This document shows positions 1-13,664 of a DNA stretch of 55,632 bases, piece after piece. The translations under genes and the position numbers were made by a program. Every line of letters starts with the position of its first letter. Within the stretch, counting starts at the first letter, position 1. The stretch is taken from positions 1 to 55,632 of the forward strand of contig BRYA01001462.1 in the NCBI GenBank assembly GCA_030267965.1, in the 5' to 3' direction. The notes beneath the pieces were generated by a model. The model was not told the DNA's origin, did no database searches, and saw only the letters and a program-made list of their open reading frames with translations. The stretch comes from Triparma columacea. Its lineage: Eukaryota > Sar > Bolidophyceae > Parmales > Triparmaceae.

Positions 1-74
1 CCGATTCTGAAGACCTCATGGATTCTCTTTTTGGCTGATTTCGGTCAGAAAAGCCAGCTTGCCAAGTCGGACAG

Positions 75-3000
75 AACTTGATCAACCTGGACGTTCCAGT
101 TCCAGGCCACCTTGGCAATAACAATTCATTTTCAATACCAAGGTCTAGTCTAGACATGTATAGCAAGCGGGATCCCCGCTCCCCGTACGGTTCCCCTTTA
201 CCTATTCCTCCGAATGCTGCTCGATCGAACTACAAGGCCTCCCAACAACCATCGTTACTCTTTACCCCGCAGGCTTCAGACAAAATCAACATGCTGGAGG
301 AGACAGCAGTTCAGGCCGAACATAATAGGACCGTGTCGCTTCTCAATCACATCTCGGATCTGAGGCAGTTGCTTAAGCAGCAGATAGACAAATCCCAGAC
401 TTTGACATCCTCCCAGCAAGCCATCGAGCATTCCTTGAGGCAGGTAGGTTCATTTTGGTCGCTTTGTCTTGAAGTGTTTGTGCGCCGCTTGTTTGTCGTC
501 TCCCTTTAATCTGACCCTCCTAAAATCTCCCCGCTCCCGCCTCCCAGCACACCCTGTTTATAGATTTCATCTCCTCTGTCAATTCCTGCTCCACATCTGA
601 CGAGATGTTCACTGTCGCCTCCAACAAGCTGCAGAAAATATTCCACTCTCAGACTGCGACACTCTTTACATTGGACTCCGTGACGCATGAGCTCATCACT
701 CGCCAGAATAACAAGACAGTCCAGGTGAGGCAACAAGGCAAATGTTGCTCCCCCAAACCCCACACACATTTGAGCCCTCATTTTTAACCCCTCCTCCGCC
801 TAATCCCCCTCCCCAACAGGCATCTAATCTTATATTTCACGCCGCTCATTCTGAGTTTCCCTACAATCTCTCCTCTAGCGATCCTGCTCTCGTCACATAC
901 AATCAGACAGCTTCTGCGTCCTCCGAGCCGACATCCGTGAAACCTCAGCCCATAGCCAACGCTTTGATCTCCCGCCTCGTTGACCCAAACAACAAGGTGG
1001 TCGGAATCATACAGATTACGAACCATCTCTCCAAGGGACGCTACGACTCTGATGATGAGGCAGCCCTGGCGTCCCTCCTCCCGCCCCTTACAGCGGTCGC
1101 TCTCACTGTGGAGCGCAATCGTGCTCTCGAGGGGAGGATCCTGGCGACCGAGAGTAAGGCAGCCAAACTCGAAAGGGCCTCGGACTCCAAGTGGCTTCTC
1201 TCGGGGGTCGTTGACGACATCCTCACCAAGGTCAACGCAATAACAAATAGCAAAAAGACGAGGCTTTGGCTCGTTGATCAAGCGACGGAGACCTTCTATC
1301 TCTATGATTCTTCGCCGGTCGCTTCTTCAGTGACCACCAAACAAGTCACTGCGCCAATTGGGACAGGTGAGGAGGATATTGCACGTTTATTGCGTGCCGA
1401 AAAGAGTCTAACCGAACCCTCTCACCCTCTCACCCTCTCACCCTCTCACAGGTATCGTTGGACATACCGTCGCTGTTGGCGATATTCAGACCTCCCCAAA
1501 CCCTACCTCCGATACTCGTTACGACTCTACCATTGATGCCCTCACCGATGAGAGCCCCAACTCTGTCCTCTGCGCTCCCATCTACAGCCCTCGGGACGGG
1601 CAGGTGGTCGGTGTCTTACACCTTTGCGGTAGAAAGCACGCCCGAGAGCACACGGTTGAAGACATTCGCCTGGCTGAGATGTTCTCGTCTCAGCTCACTT
1701 CCGTCGTAGTCTCACTCACTCCCTCAACTTCTACCGCCCTCTCATCCTCCTCGATTTCGCCCTATGCGTCTGGCCCTTCCCCTCCCTCCTCTGACATTGC
1801 AATTGAGTCTTCCTTGACGACCCTGTGCGAGACCGTTGAGTCCCAGCTAGCAACAGTTGTCAAGGTGAGGAAAATGCCCGAACATTTTAAAAAACAAAAA
1901 CAGTAGCTCATCCTCGTTTGTCCCTCCACGTGTCCCTTTCACTCGTCGTATCAGGCTGATCACCACTCCCTTTACCTCTTCGACGCCCCCACTTCTACAC
2001 TCATGGGAGCCTCCTACTCTTCCCCCACCTCCCTTCCCCTCACTTCTGGGATCTTGGGAGACGTGGCCACGAGCTTATCTACAGCCAACGTTGCAAATAT
2101 CCACAGAGACCCGAACTTCAACTTTGACGTGGACACGCAGCTCGACAAGAGCTCTCAGGCTGCACTCATTCTCCCCATCACGGTGCACGATGGGTTGAGG
2201 GAGAAGTCCTCCTCTAAGGTTCCCCAGGTGCCCACTGACGCTGCACAGTCGACCCTCATTGGTGTGATCCAAATTCTGCGAAGCAGGCGTGGAAAGATCG
2301 AGAACCCCTTCACGTCCTCGGAACTCAATTCAGTTCTTGAGTACGCCAACTCGATTATGCCTTCCCTGAACGACTGGAAAAAGTTTCAGAGCAAGGTGAG
2401 CGCTAATTCCACGGTTCCACCTCCGGCATATCCCCTGAATGCGGCAATTCTAACCCCCTGTTGTTGCTGCGCTGATCCTTTCAACTCACTTCAACTCCCC
2501 AACTGCAGAAGCTTGAGCTCGCCAGCATTACCGATACCCTGCGGTCCAACGAGGCAACTATTTCCTCCCTCGAGGAGCAGATTTCAATACAAGAGGCCGA
2601 CTTCAAGAGAGACCTTGTGGCGCTGTTTGGGGAGTCGAACGCTGCCCTGACCTCTCTTTTGTCCATGGTCGCATCCGCCTCCTCGGCTTCCCTGTCTCCG
2701 AAAAACGACGCATTTTCAATCTCCGCAGTCGCCTCGACCCTACCTTTAGCTCTGCCGGCGCTGATACCCTCGATATCTGCAGTTCGCTTCCTGCCTCTTG
2801 ATCCCACATCGAGCACGTTCCAGCTGTCGGAGACGGCGTCGTACCCTTACGCAACCGGAATCACTGGCACCTGCATTGCCAAGCATGCCACAGTCCAAAT
2901 TGACGACGTGTTCGAGGATGCTTACTTCAACGTTGCCGTTGATTCTGATCCATCCTCAGAATCGGGCTCCTTGCCGACTTGCCTACTCTTGCTGCCTCTC

Positions 3001-6000
3001 TCCCACGACAGTGAGATCCTAGCCGTGATACAGATCTTTTCGCGGGAACCCCTTCCCAGTAAGACCAAGACCACCCTTACAACCCTCCTGCACACAATCT
3101 CGAGCCTCTTGCAGATGGTGGAGTCGAGCCAAACGCAGCAGCTGAAGAACGCCGATCTACTCAAGTCGTTGGCAACGATCCAAGATCAGGTCATTGAACT
3201 TTCCGAGAATATTGCATCAGACATTGATTGCTTGGATGCGAACAAGTCGTTGTCCACTTTCTTTTCGACTGCTAAATCTACGGCCCTCCCTGACATAATG
3301 GCAGAGATTTCCAATATCACTTCGTCCCTCTTTTCATGTGACTTCTCCACGGTCTACAAACTTGAGCCCCCGCACTCCCTGGTAACCTACAACGAGGAGA
3401 AAGAGGTCGTTGTCGATGTCAGCTGCCCGATTCAACATCGCTGTCTGTCCACAAAGCATCCTGTAAGGCTGACGAAGGAGGAGGTGAGAACGCGTGGGCA
3501 GAGCCTTTGACTTTATTCGATGCGAAATTTCCGACCCACTAACGCTCGTCGCACGTTTCAGGTTGAGGGACTAGGAAACGTCAATCTTGACATAAAGTTT
3601 GGCAGGGTTACGAAGGCCGCCATGCTCATTCCAATCAACTCCAGTGATTCGACGGCCTGGGGCATTCTTGAGGTCTCTAACCCTTCTGCTGCCGAATGGT
3701 TCACCAAGAAGGACGAGCAGAAGCTTGAGAAGTGGTCAAAGCATGTCGCTGCATTTCTCCTCTTCCATAAGAAGTATCAGTCGACCCTTACGACCCTGAA
3801 TACCGTGACGAACGAGAGGGACCAAATGTTCGATGCGATCAAGGCCTTTAACGTCTGGGACTTGCCCATTTCTCAGTTCCTTCAGACTGCGAACGGGCAA
3901 GCAGAGATCATATACGACGCTGTGAGAGCCTCCGTCTACATAGCCGACAAGGAGACGAATGAGCTGTGTTACTTAGACCACCATGATGGAGCCACAATGT
4001 GTCGAATATCGTACAAAAATGACTCCTGCTTCCCCTCAAAAGTTCTCAACCACCCCGAGCTAGAAACGCAGTGCTTTTCTACTAACAACGACTCCCACAA
4101 GAAGATGATGGCCGCTAATTCTTCCCTCGCTTACTTCAACGTAAACATGGGTATCTCTCCGCCGTCCCAACACCGCTCGATCTTTGATGGTGGGGCTACC
4201 TCCACCATTGGGGTTCATAGCACTGACGTCACGGTCATTTGCACGCCCATTATGTTAGAATCGGGTCCGATCGGAGTCCTTGAGCTGGTTCTCTCGAATT
4301 TGACAAACTCTTCGTACCAAATTGAGTCAGTTGAGAATTATGCGTTGACGCTCGCCACGCCTCTGTGCAGGTATCTCGACCTGCAAAGGCAGAAAAAGAA
4401 AAGTATGGTTGAGATGGAAGAGCACAAGACCACATCTGAGGCGTTGTTGAACCTTTCAAGTGTTCTTACGTTGCGAGATGACTTGGAAATGGTCGAGGAG
4501 GACGTTTCGTCGACGATTCCTGCCCTTTTGGGATGCGAGACTGCCACTCTCTTTCTTGTTTGTGACAACCCGAAGCAGCTCAAGGCGACTCTTCCCTCTC
4601 CTGTGACAATCAAGCTTCCATCTGCGGCTCTTCCCGCCAAAGCTTACCACAGCAAGGCCCAGAGCTCGGCGATCGTGTCGAACCAGCTCAAGCTAGCAGT
4701 TCCTGTTGTGGAGACCGGAGCCTCCGAGACTGAGCGTCCCATCGCTGTCCTTCAAATGAATTTCCCGACGAATGCGCCGCCTTTAAGGAAGAAGCAAGAG
4801 GCTTGGATTGCGTCCCTCGTGGCGGTTCTTCATTCAAATATTTGCTGGGTTAATCAGAACCAATTTGACAGGGAGACTTCAGAGGCAAAGCTCCAGAGGC
4901 AGATCCAGGCTGTCGACGACTTGAAGTCGAAACTATCTAGAATAATTGCCTTGGTCGAAATCTCGGAGGCTATTTCGACTTCAGATACTGACATCTCGAA
5001 CTTGTTCACTGTTTTGTGTTCTCACACATGCTCCTTCATGAATGCCGATAGGGCGACCCTCTTCATATTAGATCGAGATTCTAGGGAGCTGTACAGTCTG
5101 GCTGGGGGGACAGAAATTAGGATCCCCTGGGACGCCGGTATTGTCGGGCACGTTGCCATGACCAAGAAGATAATCAACATTGAAGATGCCTACAGGGACC
5201 CGAGGTTCAACCGTGAAGTTGACGCTCAGACGGGCTATACGACGAAGTCTATCCTCTGTGGTGCATTCCTCAATGATTCTGGCGAGGTGATAGGAGTACT
5301 GCAGCTCATCAACAAACGCACGGGAATATTCACCGATAATGATGAGATTCTTCTGAGTGAGCTTTTTGACCAAGTAGGCCGAACCATATCGAATAGGCTC
5401 GCGTTGCTCCAGAAGTTCCAAAACGAAACGCTTGAGGACGATGAGAAGTGGAATGAAATCAATGAACAAATGAAAGCTGCCGAGGAATTACATTCCCAAA
5501 AAATGTCTGAACGCAAAAGACAAATGGAGATCATGAGAAACGAGATTGAAGCTACCAAGAATCTGCTGGACTTGAGCGCGTCCTTTGCAAACGATCTTTC
5601 AACGGCGAGCGTGTTCCAAGAGGCTGTTGTCCTCGCCCCCAGGGTCATGCAGGCTGACAGAGCGACCCTCTTTCTCGTTGATGAAAAGACGAGGGAATTG
5701 TACAGCTTTGTCAAGGCTACTTCGAGCAACAACGGCAGGTCTTCTCCTGGAATGACTGAGATCAGGATTCCTATGCTCTCGGGAATCGCCGGCTTCGTTG
5801 CTTCAACCAGCCAGAAATTGAAGTTGAAGGATGCCTACGAAGACTCGCGATTCAACAAGGAGGTTGACCTTCGCTCTGGGTACCGGACTAAGGCGGTGAT
5901 ATGTGGCCCAATCTTTGACCCGAGGGGGAAAACCATCGGGGCTCTGCAGGTCATCAATAAGTTAGGAGGAGGAGAATTTTCGAATGCTGATGATGAGCTG

Positions 6001-9000
6001 TTGGATGAAATTACGAAAATCATCGCCGGGGCCGTCGAGAGAGCTAACCAGCATAGCAAGGACGTTTTCAACTTTGAAGAGATGTTGCATGAGGAAAGAA
6101 GCGTCCTGAGACAGGCCGAGGAGGACAGGTTGCAGCTTGAGAGAGAGAATAAACTCATGCAGCTGACTGACAAGGTGGGAGGCGACAGTGAGCTCCCTCA
6201 CCTCTTCCAAAACGTCGTCAACCACGCGCCAACCGTGATGAACGCGGAGAGGGCTACATTGTTCCTATACAACAAGAGCAAAAACGAGCTCACGTCTAGG
6301 AATACGTCGCACGAGGGTGAGGAGTTCCACTTCTCTGCCCAATTTGGCCTCGCTGGCTACGCTGCTACCACAGGAACGATAGTGAATGTTGAAGATGCAT
6401 ACAATGACAACAGATTTAACCAAAAATTTGACCAAAGCAGCGGCTTCCGAACAAAGCAGGTCCTTGCCGCTCCCGTCTTCGACCACAACGATGGCTCGGT
6501 GATTGGCGTCCTTCAGGTCATCAATTGTACTGAGGGCAAGTGCTTCGACTCAAAAAGCGAAAGGCTGATCGCAAAGCTTAACGAGCAGCTCGAGGTTGCT
6601 ATTGCTAGGTGTTTGAAGCACCAAGAGGAGGTGGAACAGACTGCTCATATACTAGAAGAGGAGCACCACCACGTTCAGGACCTCGAGAAATTGCACGAGA
6701 AGGAGCACAACGAGATTGTTGAGCTGCTGAGCAAAGTTGCCGAGCTTGAGGCAAAGCTAAAGGCTGGAGAGGAGAGAGAAGCCAAGAGGGTGGTAGAACT
6801 CGAGGACAAGATTAAGAGCGTCGAAGAAGAAAATGCTTCCATGAAGGAGAAGATGGAAATAATGGGAACGGAGCACGAGAAAAAGGTCAAGGAGCTGGAA
6901 GAAAAGATTCGAAAGGCCGATGCTGCGGAAGCTGAGTTAAATGCTAAGGTTTCGGAGATGACCTCAGTCATAAAGCGCGACGAGAAGCTAGACAAAGTTG
7001 CCAGCTCCCTCGCTGCAGACCTTAACCTTGTAAAGCTTTTCGAGCAGGTTTGCATCTACGCTTGCGACATGGTCGTGGCGGACAGGGCGACTCTCTTCGT
7101 TGTTGACCACGATAAGTCGGAGCTGTGGTCCATGGTTGCTCACGGAGAGGAGAAGATCAGGGTTCCTATGAGTACGGGAGTGGCTGGCCACTGTGCTACC
7201 ACCGGTGATGTTGTCAACATCAAGGACGCCTACAAGGACCCCAGGTTCAACAGGACTGTTGATTTAAAGACTGGTTACGTCACCGCGACAATTTTGTGTA
7301 GTCCCATCTTTGACAATTTCGCAGGCGGGAAGGTAATCGGTGTACTGCAGATCATAAACAAGCTTGAGGGCACATCGGGTTTCACAAAGGTTGACGAGGA
7401 GACTCTCAGTAGCCTTAATAAGAAGGTCGGAGATGCAATCGCCAGGTGCAACAGGTACGGCAAGATGCAGCTTACACTCAAGAAAGAGATTGCGGTAGAG
7501 AAGGAGAGAGAGACAGAACTTGAGAAAAAGCTTCTTCAAAAAGAACAGGAGCTTCAAGTGGAGGTCGCGAGGGAGAACGAGCTGAAGCAGGAGCTGATCG
7601 CGGAGCGAAACCTTCAGAGAATTTCTCAGGCTCTCGCAAACGACATAGAGCTGCAAGGCCTGTTCGATCAGGTTTGCGAGCATGCTTGCGGTCTAATGAA
7701 GGCGGATCGTGCCACGCTGTTCCTAATCGATCATGAAAAGGGTGAGATCTGGTCGCAGGTGGCTCACGGAACCACTGAAATAAGGGTGCCTCTGGGTGTC
7801 GGCATTGCCGGCTTTGTCGCTAGTATGGGGCAGATTGTCAACATCCCCGATGCTTACCAGGACTCCAGATTCAACCCTGAGGTTGATAAAAAGAGCGGTT
7901 ACCGGACGTCAACAATACTGTGCGCGCCCCTGTTTGAGGTTTCTGGGGCCGTGGTTGGGGTGCTCCAGGTCATCAACAAGGAGGGTGGGCACTTCGACGA
8001 ACGCGACGAAGATAACATCCGCAAGCTAGGGACCCACACTGCCTCCGCTATCAAGCGTTGCCAGGAATACTCTGGCTTAAATCTCCAGTTGACTGCCGAA
8101 ATGAAGAAAGAGGAGAAACTGCTGGCGGAAGTCAAGAGGGAGAAGGTCCTGCTGAATCTCGGGAACAATATCGCAGCTGACCTGCAGGTCCAAACCCTAT
8201 TTAACCAAAGCTGTATGTCTGCCTGCGACTTTATGGGAGCTGACAGGGCAACGCTCTTCCTTGTCGATCACGAGAGCAAGGAGCTTTGGAGCATGGTTGC
8301 GCACGGCTTGCAGGAGATAAGAGTGAAAGTTGGAGAGGGAATCAGCGGTTCTGTTGCCGCAAGTGCCAGCATGGTCAATATTGAGGATGCTTACAAGGAC
8401 TCAAGGTTCAACCCAGAGTACGATAAAAAGACTGGTTACAGGACTGCGAGCGTCCTTTGCGCTCCTGTGTTCGAGGGGAATGGGGAGGTCGCAGGGGTGC
8501 TTCAAGTTATGAACAAGAAGGATGGAAGTTGTTTTGACACAGAGGATGAGCTTTACATGGCCGAGCTGTGTGAGACGATTGGAGGTGCCATCAAGAGGTG
8601 CATGCAGTACAATGGCTTGTACGATCAGCTTGTGAGCGAGCGGGGGCTGCAACTGGAGCTCAAAGGGGAGTTGGAGAAGCAGCAGCTGCTGCAGAAAATG
8701 AGCCACGCCATCGCCAACGACCTCCAGATGCAAAACCTCTTTGACCAGGTTTGTGACAGTGCGTGCCTTTTGATGAAGGCCGACCGAGCTACTCTTTTCC
8801 TAATTGACAAGTCGACCAACGAGATATGGTCGCAAGTGGCGCACGGAAGTGCCGAAATAAGGTGCCCGGTCGGCGTTGGCATTGCAGGTTTTGTCGCCCA
8901 GACGGGTAAAACTGTGAACATCGCAGATGCGTACGAGGACTCCCGCTTCAATCAGGAGTTTGACAGGAAGAGCGGCTACAGGACAAAAACGATCCTCTGC

Positions 9001-12000
9001 AGTGCCGTCAGGGAGAGGCCTAGCGGCGAGATGGGGGAGATCGTTGGTGTGCTTCAGATTATCAACAAGAGTGACGGAACCTTCACTGCTCAGGACGAGA
9101 AGCTCATCGTCTCCCTAAATGAATCCATTGCTAGCGGCATACTGAAGTGCCAAGAGTACTCGACGATGAAGAACGAGTATGAGGAGGCCCTCGCTGGGGA
9201 GAGGGGGGAGAGGGAGCAGGCCATGGAATTCGTTAAGCAGGAGCGGGGGAAGGTCGGGGAACTGGAGAAGAAGCTGGAGAGAGAGAGAGAAAAAGAGAGA
9301 GTGGCGAGGGAGAAGGAAGACAAACTGATGAGCATGCTTGATATGGAGAGGTCGGAGAACGAGGAAAAGGGGGCAATGATCACCGGGTTGAGGGAGCTGG
9401 CTGATCTGAGCAGTGAGATAGCCAAGAAGAACACCAAGAGGGGTATGGAGGAGCTTGATGGGCTTTTCAGGAAGGTGAGGAAGGGAGGAGGAGCGAAGAG
9501 ACAAATGTATGAGCGCTGTTGCCGTTCCTTTCTTCCTTCGCTCTTTCGCTTCTCACAACTCCTTCGCTCGTCGCAGGTTGTCGCCCAAGCCTGTACGTTC
9601 ATGCGCGCTGAAAGGGCGAGCATATTCTTCTACGACAGGGTGAAGAATAAGTTGTGGAGCAAGGTTGCAAAAGGAGAGAACGGGGTGCTGCAATTCTCGG
9701 CTGATACTGGGATCGCAGGCCAAGTCGTAAAGACGGGACAGTTGCTGAACACAAGAGATCCGTCTAGGGACCCCAGGTTCAACAGCTCTGTTGACCAAAA
9801 GACTGGGTGAGTGGCAACAAGTCCTTAATGGCAATGGCTCCAAAACTGCCTCCAATTTCTCAAATAATCTTACTCCCCCCCCCCCTCCTCTTTTCATCTC
9901 ACAGTTTCGTGACGAGGAATTTGCTGACCGTGCCTATCTTTGGGGAGGGGAGTGGTGGCGAGGATAGGGTCTTGGGGGTTCTGCAGGTTTTGAACAAGAT
10001 CGGGGGATCTTTCGAGACGAAGGATGAATCAAAGGCCGTGCTACTGACGAGGCAAATTTCGAACGCCATGGCCGTCCACGTGCACAGGGAGCAAGAGAAG
10101 ACCGAATCAAAGAACGCCGCTGAGAGCCCCAGGTCCGTTGGTAGAGGGAGCGTGAGCCCCAAGTCCGCCCGCTCGAGGAGGGTGTCCTATGCCGTGGATG
10201 GGTCGCCTGTGCAGCGCCCCTTGAGTCCCATCCCAGGACTAACCATAGGGAGTGACAATGGCGCATTTGGGTCCCCAGGGCTGTATGCCAATAGAATAGG
10301 TAGTCCAAGAGGCAAAAGCCCTAGTCCTTCATCGAGCCCCTTGGGCTCCTCGCGCTCTCTCGCTCTCAACAACAACAATAACAACAACAACGGCGGGGTA
10401 GATGTCAAGACTCTTGAGAGACTTGGAGAATTTTTCAGGCGCATAACGTCGGACGAGTCTTTGAGTGGCGAGGTCCCCCTTTGCGGCGCCGTACGGAGCC
10501 TAGGGCCTAAGCTCCTGAACATGAAGTCGGTGAGCCTTTGGCTGTTTTCTCCGTCTGAGCCGAACCAGCTCTGGTCTCAGTCGGCCGCTGGTTCTGAGAG
10601 ATACGTCGTGGAGGCCTCTGAAGGGGTACTCGGAGAGTGCGTGCTTGGAAGGAGGGTCTCCAAGATCATCAAACCCTCCTGGACAGACATGGGCACTATG
10701 AGGATCCCTGACATCTCAGTGACATCAAGCGTGGGTTTTGTCATGTGCGCTCCTGTCGAGGTCGGTGGAGAGGTCCTGGGCGCGGTGCAGTGCGTTGAAG
10801 GCACGAGGACCAAGATCGAGGCTTCTGACATGCAGATTACAGTGCTTCTTGGCCGCGCTTTGGGCTTTGCGGTCATGTTGAACCGCGTGGCGAGCAAGGT
10901 TGGGGTCTTCGAAGAGCTGAGCCACAGGATGGACGTCGCCAATAGGGCGAATCTTGGAGTAGGGATTGCTTGTGGAGAGGGCGGATATGGTGAGATCGCC
11001 GGGAGCTATGTCGAACCGCACTTGCTAAGCTTGCTGGAGAGGAAGTGCAACGTTCAGCTGTATTTGGCGGACCAGGAGACGAGCGTCTTGGCGGTTGCCG
11101 GGGGGGGGGGGAAGGAGCCGGACATGGTCATGGGAGATGAGGGGAGCATGGTGGGGAGGAGTGGCTGGCTCGGGGAGGTGGTCTGCTACGATTCCAATCC
11201 GGCTTACGCCAACGAGAGGGGAGAGGAGGATGGTGGAGTCAACAAATCGAGTGAAGGGGGGGGAGGAGGTTTTAGCCCCATCAAGAGCCCGGTGAAGAGC
11301 ATGCTGAACCTCAGGTGAGGGTGGCGAGAGCAGCAACGAGCGAAGCGAACAATGCTGAAAGGGATGTGTTAGCCGTTACAGAGGTCTTCCCGAGTTATTC
11401 TCACCCACAACCTCTTCTCTCACTGCAGCCTCGGGGGGGGAGGGGGGGGCAGCTCATTATTCGGGAACGACGGGGGTCGCATTTCTCCACCCGCGTACAA
11501 CACTTCGACGGTTTGCGTGCCTCTCCTACTTCCCCCGGGGTGCCCGGGACTCGGGTGCTCGAACAAGAACGGCCACCTCGTCATGGGGGTGTTGAGGGTT
11601 TCCTCCCAAGGCAACTCGTTCAGTGACAGTGACATCGCAACGATGCGCCTGATCGGGGCCCAGATCACAGCTGCGGTGGCGGGGAGGAAGAGAGGTGATG
11701 ACCTGGCTAAGGAGGTGAAAGAGGAAGCCCTGAAGAAGCACAAGGCCGACAAGAAAATCGCCTACAGCTGGAAGAAAATCGCCGACGGTTGGGGAGGCAA
11801 GTATAAGGGACTCGGGAAGCTCGTCATCGGGCTGATGCAGAACGGGTACGAAACGGAGAGCGTCGTTGAACTGGTGCTCAAGGAGACCAAGGTAGCGCTC
11901 GGTTGCTGCGAGGCGGAAATTGTTGGGAGGGAGGACGTGAACGTTCAGATCGGCGATGGGTATGATGGTGTCATCAAGGCGCTGAGGAGTGGACAGACTG

Positions 12001-13664
12001 TGATTGTCGAAGGAGAGGGGGGAAGGGGGGGGGATGTTGTCTGCACGCCGGTATGGGATGACGTCAGAGGGAACAATTGGGGGGTCCTGGTGGCGAAGAA
12101 GGAGGGGGAAGGAGTGTTCTCTGACGTGGAGAAGGGAGTCGCAGAGGTAATGGCAGGGATTGCTGGCGTGGTCTTGACGGGGGGGGGTGGGAGGAAGGTG
12201 AAGAAGAAGGGGAATTTGGCGGGGATCGGTAAGGTTGGAAAGAAAAGGAGAAAGGGGGAGGGAGGGGGGGAGGAGGAGGAGGAAAGCAAGGGTTACAGAA
12301 ATGTGGACGTGGCAGGAGGGGAGGATGTGGATGAAATGAGGGATGCAACTATGGCGATAAACAAGGCGCTGAATTACGATGGGGTGTCCCACGGTGCGGC
12401 GTCAGCGTGCAAGAGGGTAGTTGAGGACGTTCAGTGTTATTTGTTCGTAAGGGATGCGGAAATGCAACAGAGACTAAGGCCATTGTTCCCGGCCACTGTC
12501 GAGTTTATGTCGACTGGTTCAGGACTGCTGGGGTACGTTGCGACTACCGGGAACGACGAGGTGGTGGGGTGCGCCAAGCTTCACAGGCTGTTTGACTCGG
12601 CCGTTGACTGCCATGGGAGGAGGATAGACTCTAGTCAGCCTCAAGCTGTCCTGGCGGTTCGAGACGCTCGGAGGAAGGTTGTGGGAGTCATTCAGGTTGT
12701 AGGAAAGGAGAGGAGCGAAGGTTTCAACGAGGACGAGGTTAGGAGGTTGGAGAGGGTGAGGGAGGCAGTGGAGGAGGGCTTCACGCGGGCGGGAGAGATG
12801 GAGAAAATGCAGCAAGAGGTCTTCAAACACAAACAGGCTGTCATAGAAGCAAACGCGGAGGTCGAGGTTTTAAAGGTTAGGATCAAGGAGGAGGTGGAAA
12901 TTGGAGAGAAGGAGAAGGGTGGAGTGCTGAGGTTGGTGGGAGCCGTGAGGAACTTGATGCTTGAAAAGGACAACGTGGGATTGATCAGGTTCGGGGAAGC
13001 GGCAGCGACGAGCCTGTTGGACTGCGAGAAGGCCAACATATGGATGGTGGACGAGGAGGAGGGGGGGCTCTGGACGTTTGAGGACGAGAAGAAAGGGGGG
13101 ATGGTCCTGAGGCACAAGGGAGGGGAGGGAATATTGGGACACGTCGTGGCGACGGGAAAGAGCGTGAGGATGGGAGGTGGGGGGGGCATGGATTTGAGCA
13201 GCGGCTTCGACGTGAAGGTTGACAGCGGGTTCAAGACCACGGGCTTGCTGTGCGTTCCAGTTTGGGAGCAGGCTGGGAGAGTGACAGGAAAGAGGAACGG
13301 CCTGCTCCCGGGGAAGGTGGTGGGGGCAGTCATGGTTTCCAACAAGGCGGCGGCCGGGGAGTTTGGAGAATTTGACGAGGTGTTGTTGAGAATGCTTGGA
13401 GACTTTGTCGGGTTGGGAATGGCAAATGTGGCGCTGAACGAGAGGGCCCAGATGCTGTCGGGGGAGCTGCAGAAAGAGTTCGCGGGAATGAACGAGAGAA
13501 TAGAGGAGCTCATGGCGGGGAAGGAGACGCTCGAGGCTGCCGGAGAAATCATGAGGGCGGAAGAGGAGGGTGGTAAGGAGAGGCTCGCAGGGTTGAGAAA
13601 GCTCAAGAGGTTGGAGGAGGAAATGGACAGGCAGGGGGAGGTCGCTGACGCGTTGTTAGGGTAG
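75..13664 (+). CDS. Giant tandem-GAF protein (about 20 GAF domains, about 4,200 aa)
   Basis: Ten exons join in phase: 75/156-443, 548-724, 820-1366, 1452-1864, 1955-2395, 2509-3483, 3562-9474, 9577-9806, 9905-11314, 11429-13664 (4,209 aa from the ATG at 156). The 5' end is uncertain: the frame is open from 39 and CAG precedes 75, so an upstream exon may lie outside the window. I count about 20 GAF or GAF-like domains. The canonical block is GAF8-15 (about 4940-10060), each with ADRATLF-, AGFVA-, DAY.D.RFN- and GYRT..LCAP-type motifs. The cyclic-nucleotide GAF signature NK-Xn-F-X3-DE is intact near 5310, 7353, 7973, 8510, 9063, 9990 and 13340, is DD near 5952 and is lost near 6521. GAF1-7 and 16-20 are divergent. 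Coiled coils lie at 6620-6970 and 9160-9400; a Ser-Pro-rich linker with RRVS and a poly-Asn run lies at 10090-10400. No kinase, cyclase, phosphodiesterase or other output domain is visible. By family, such GAFs bind cAMP/cGMP; scaffold or sensor function is inference. Confidence 0.9.

Noticed and set aside
75..13664. Phytochrome or GAF-kinase identity for the poly-GAF protein
   Set aside because: No PAS-GAF-PHY order, no chromophore-binding context, and no histidine kinase or phosphodiesterase motifs were found in any exon.
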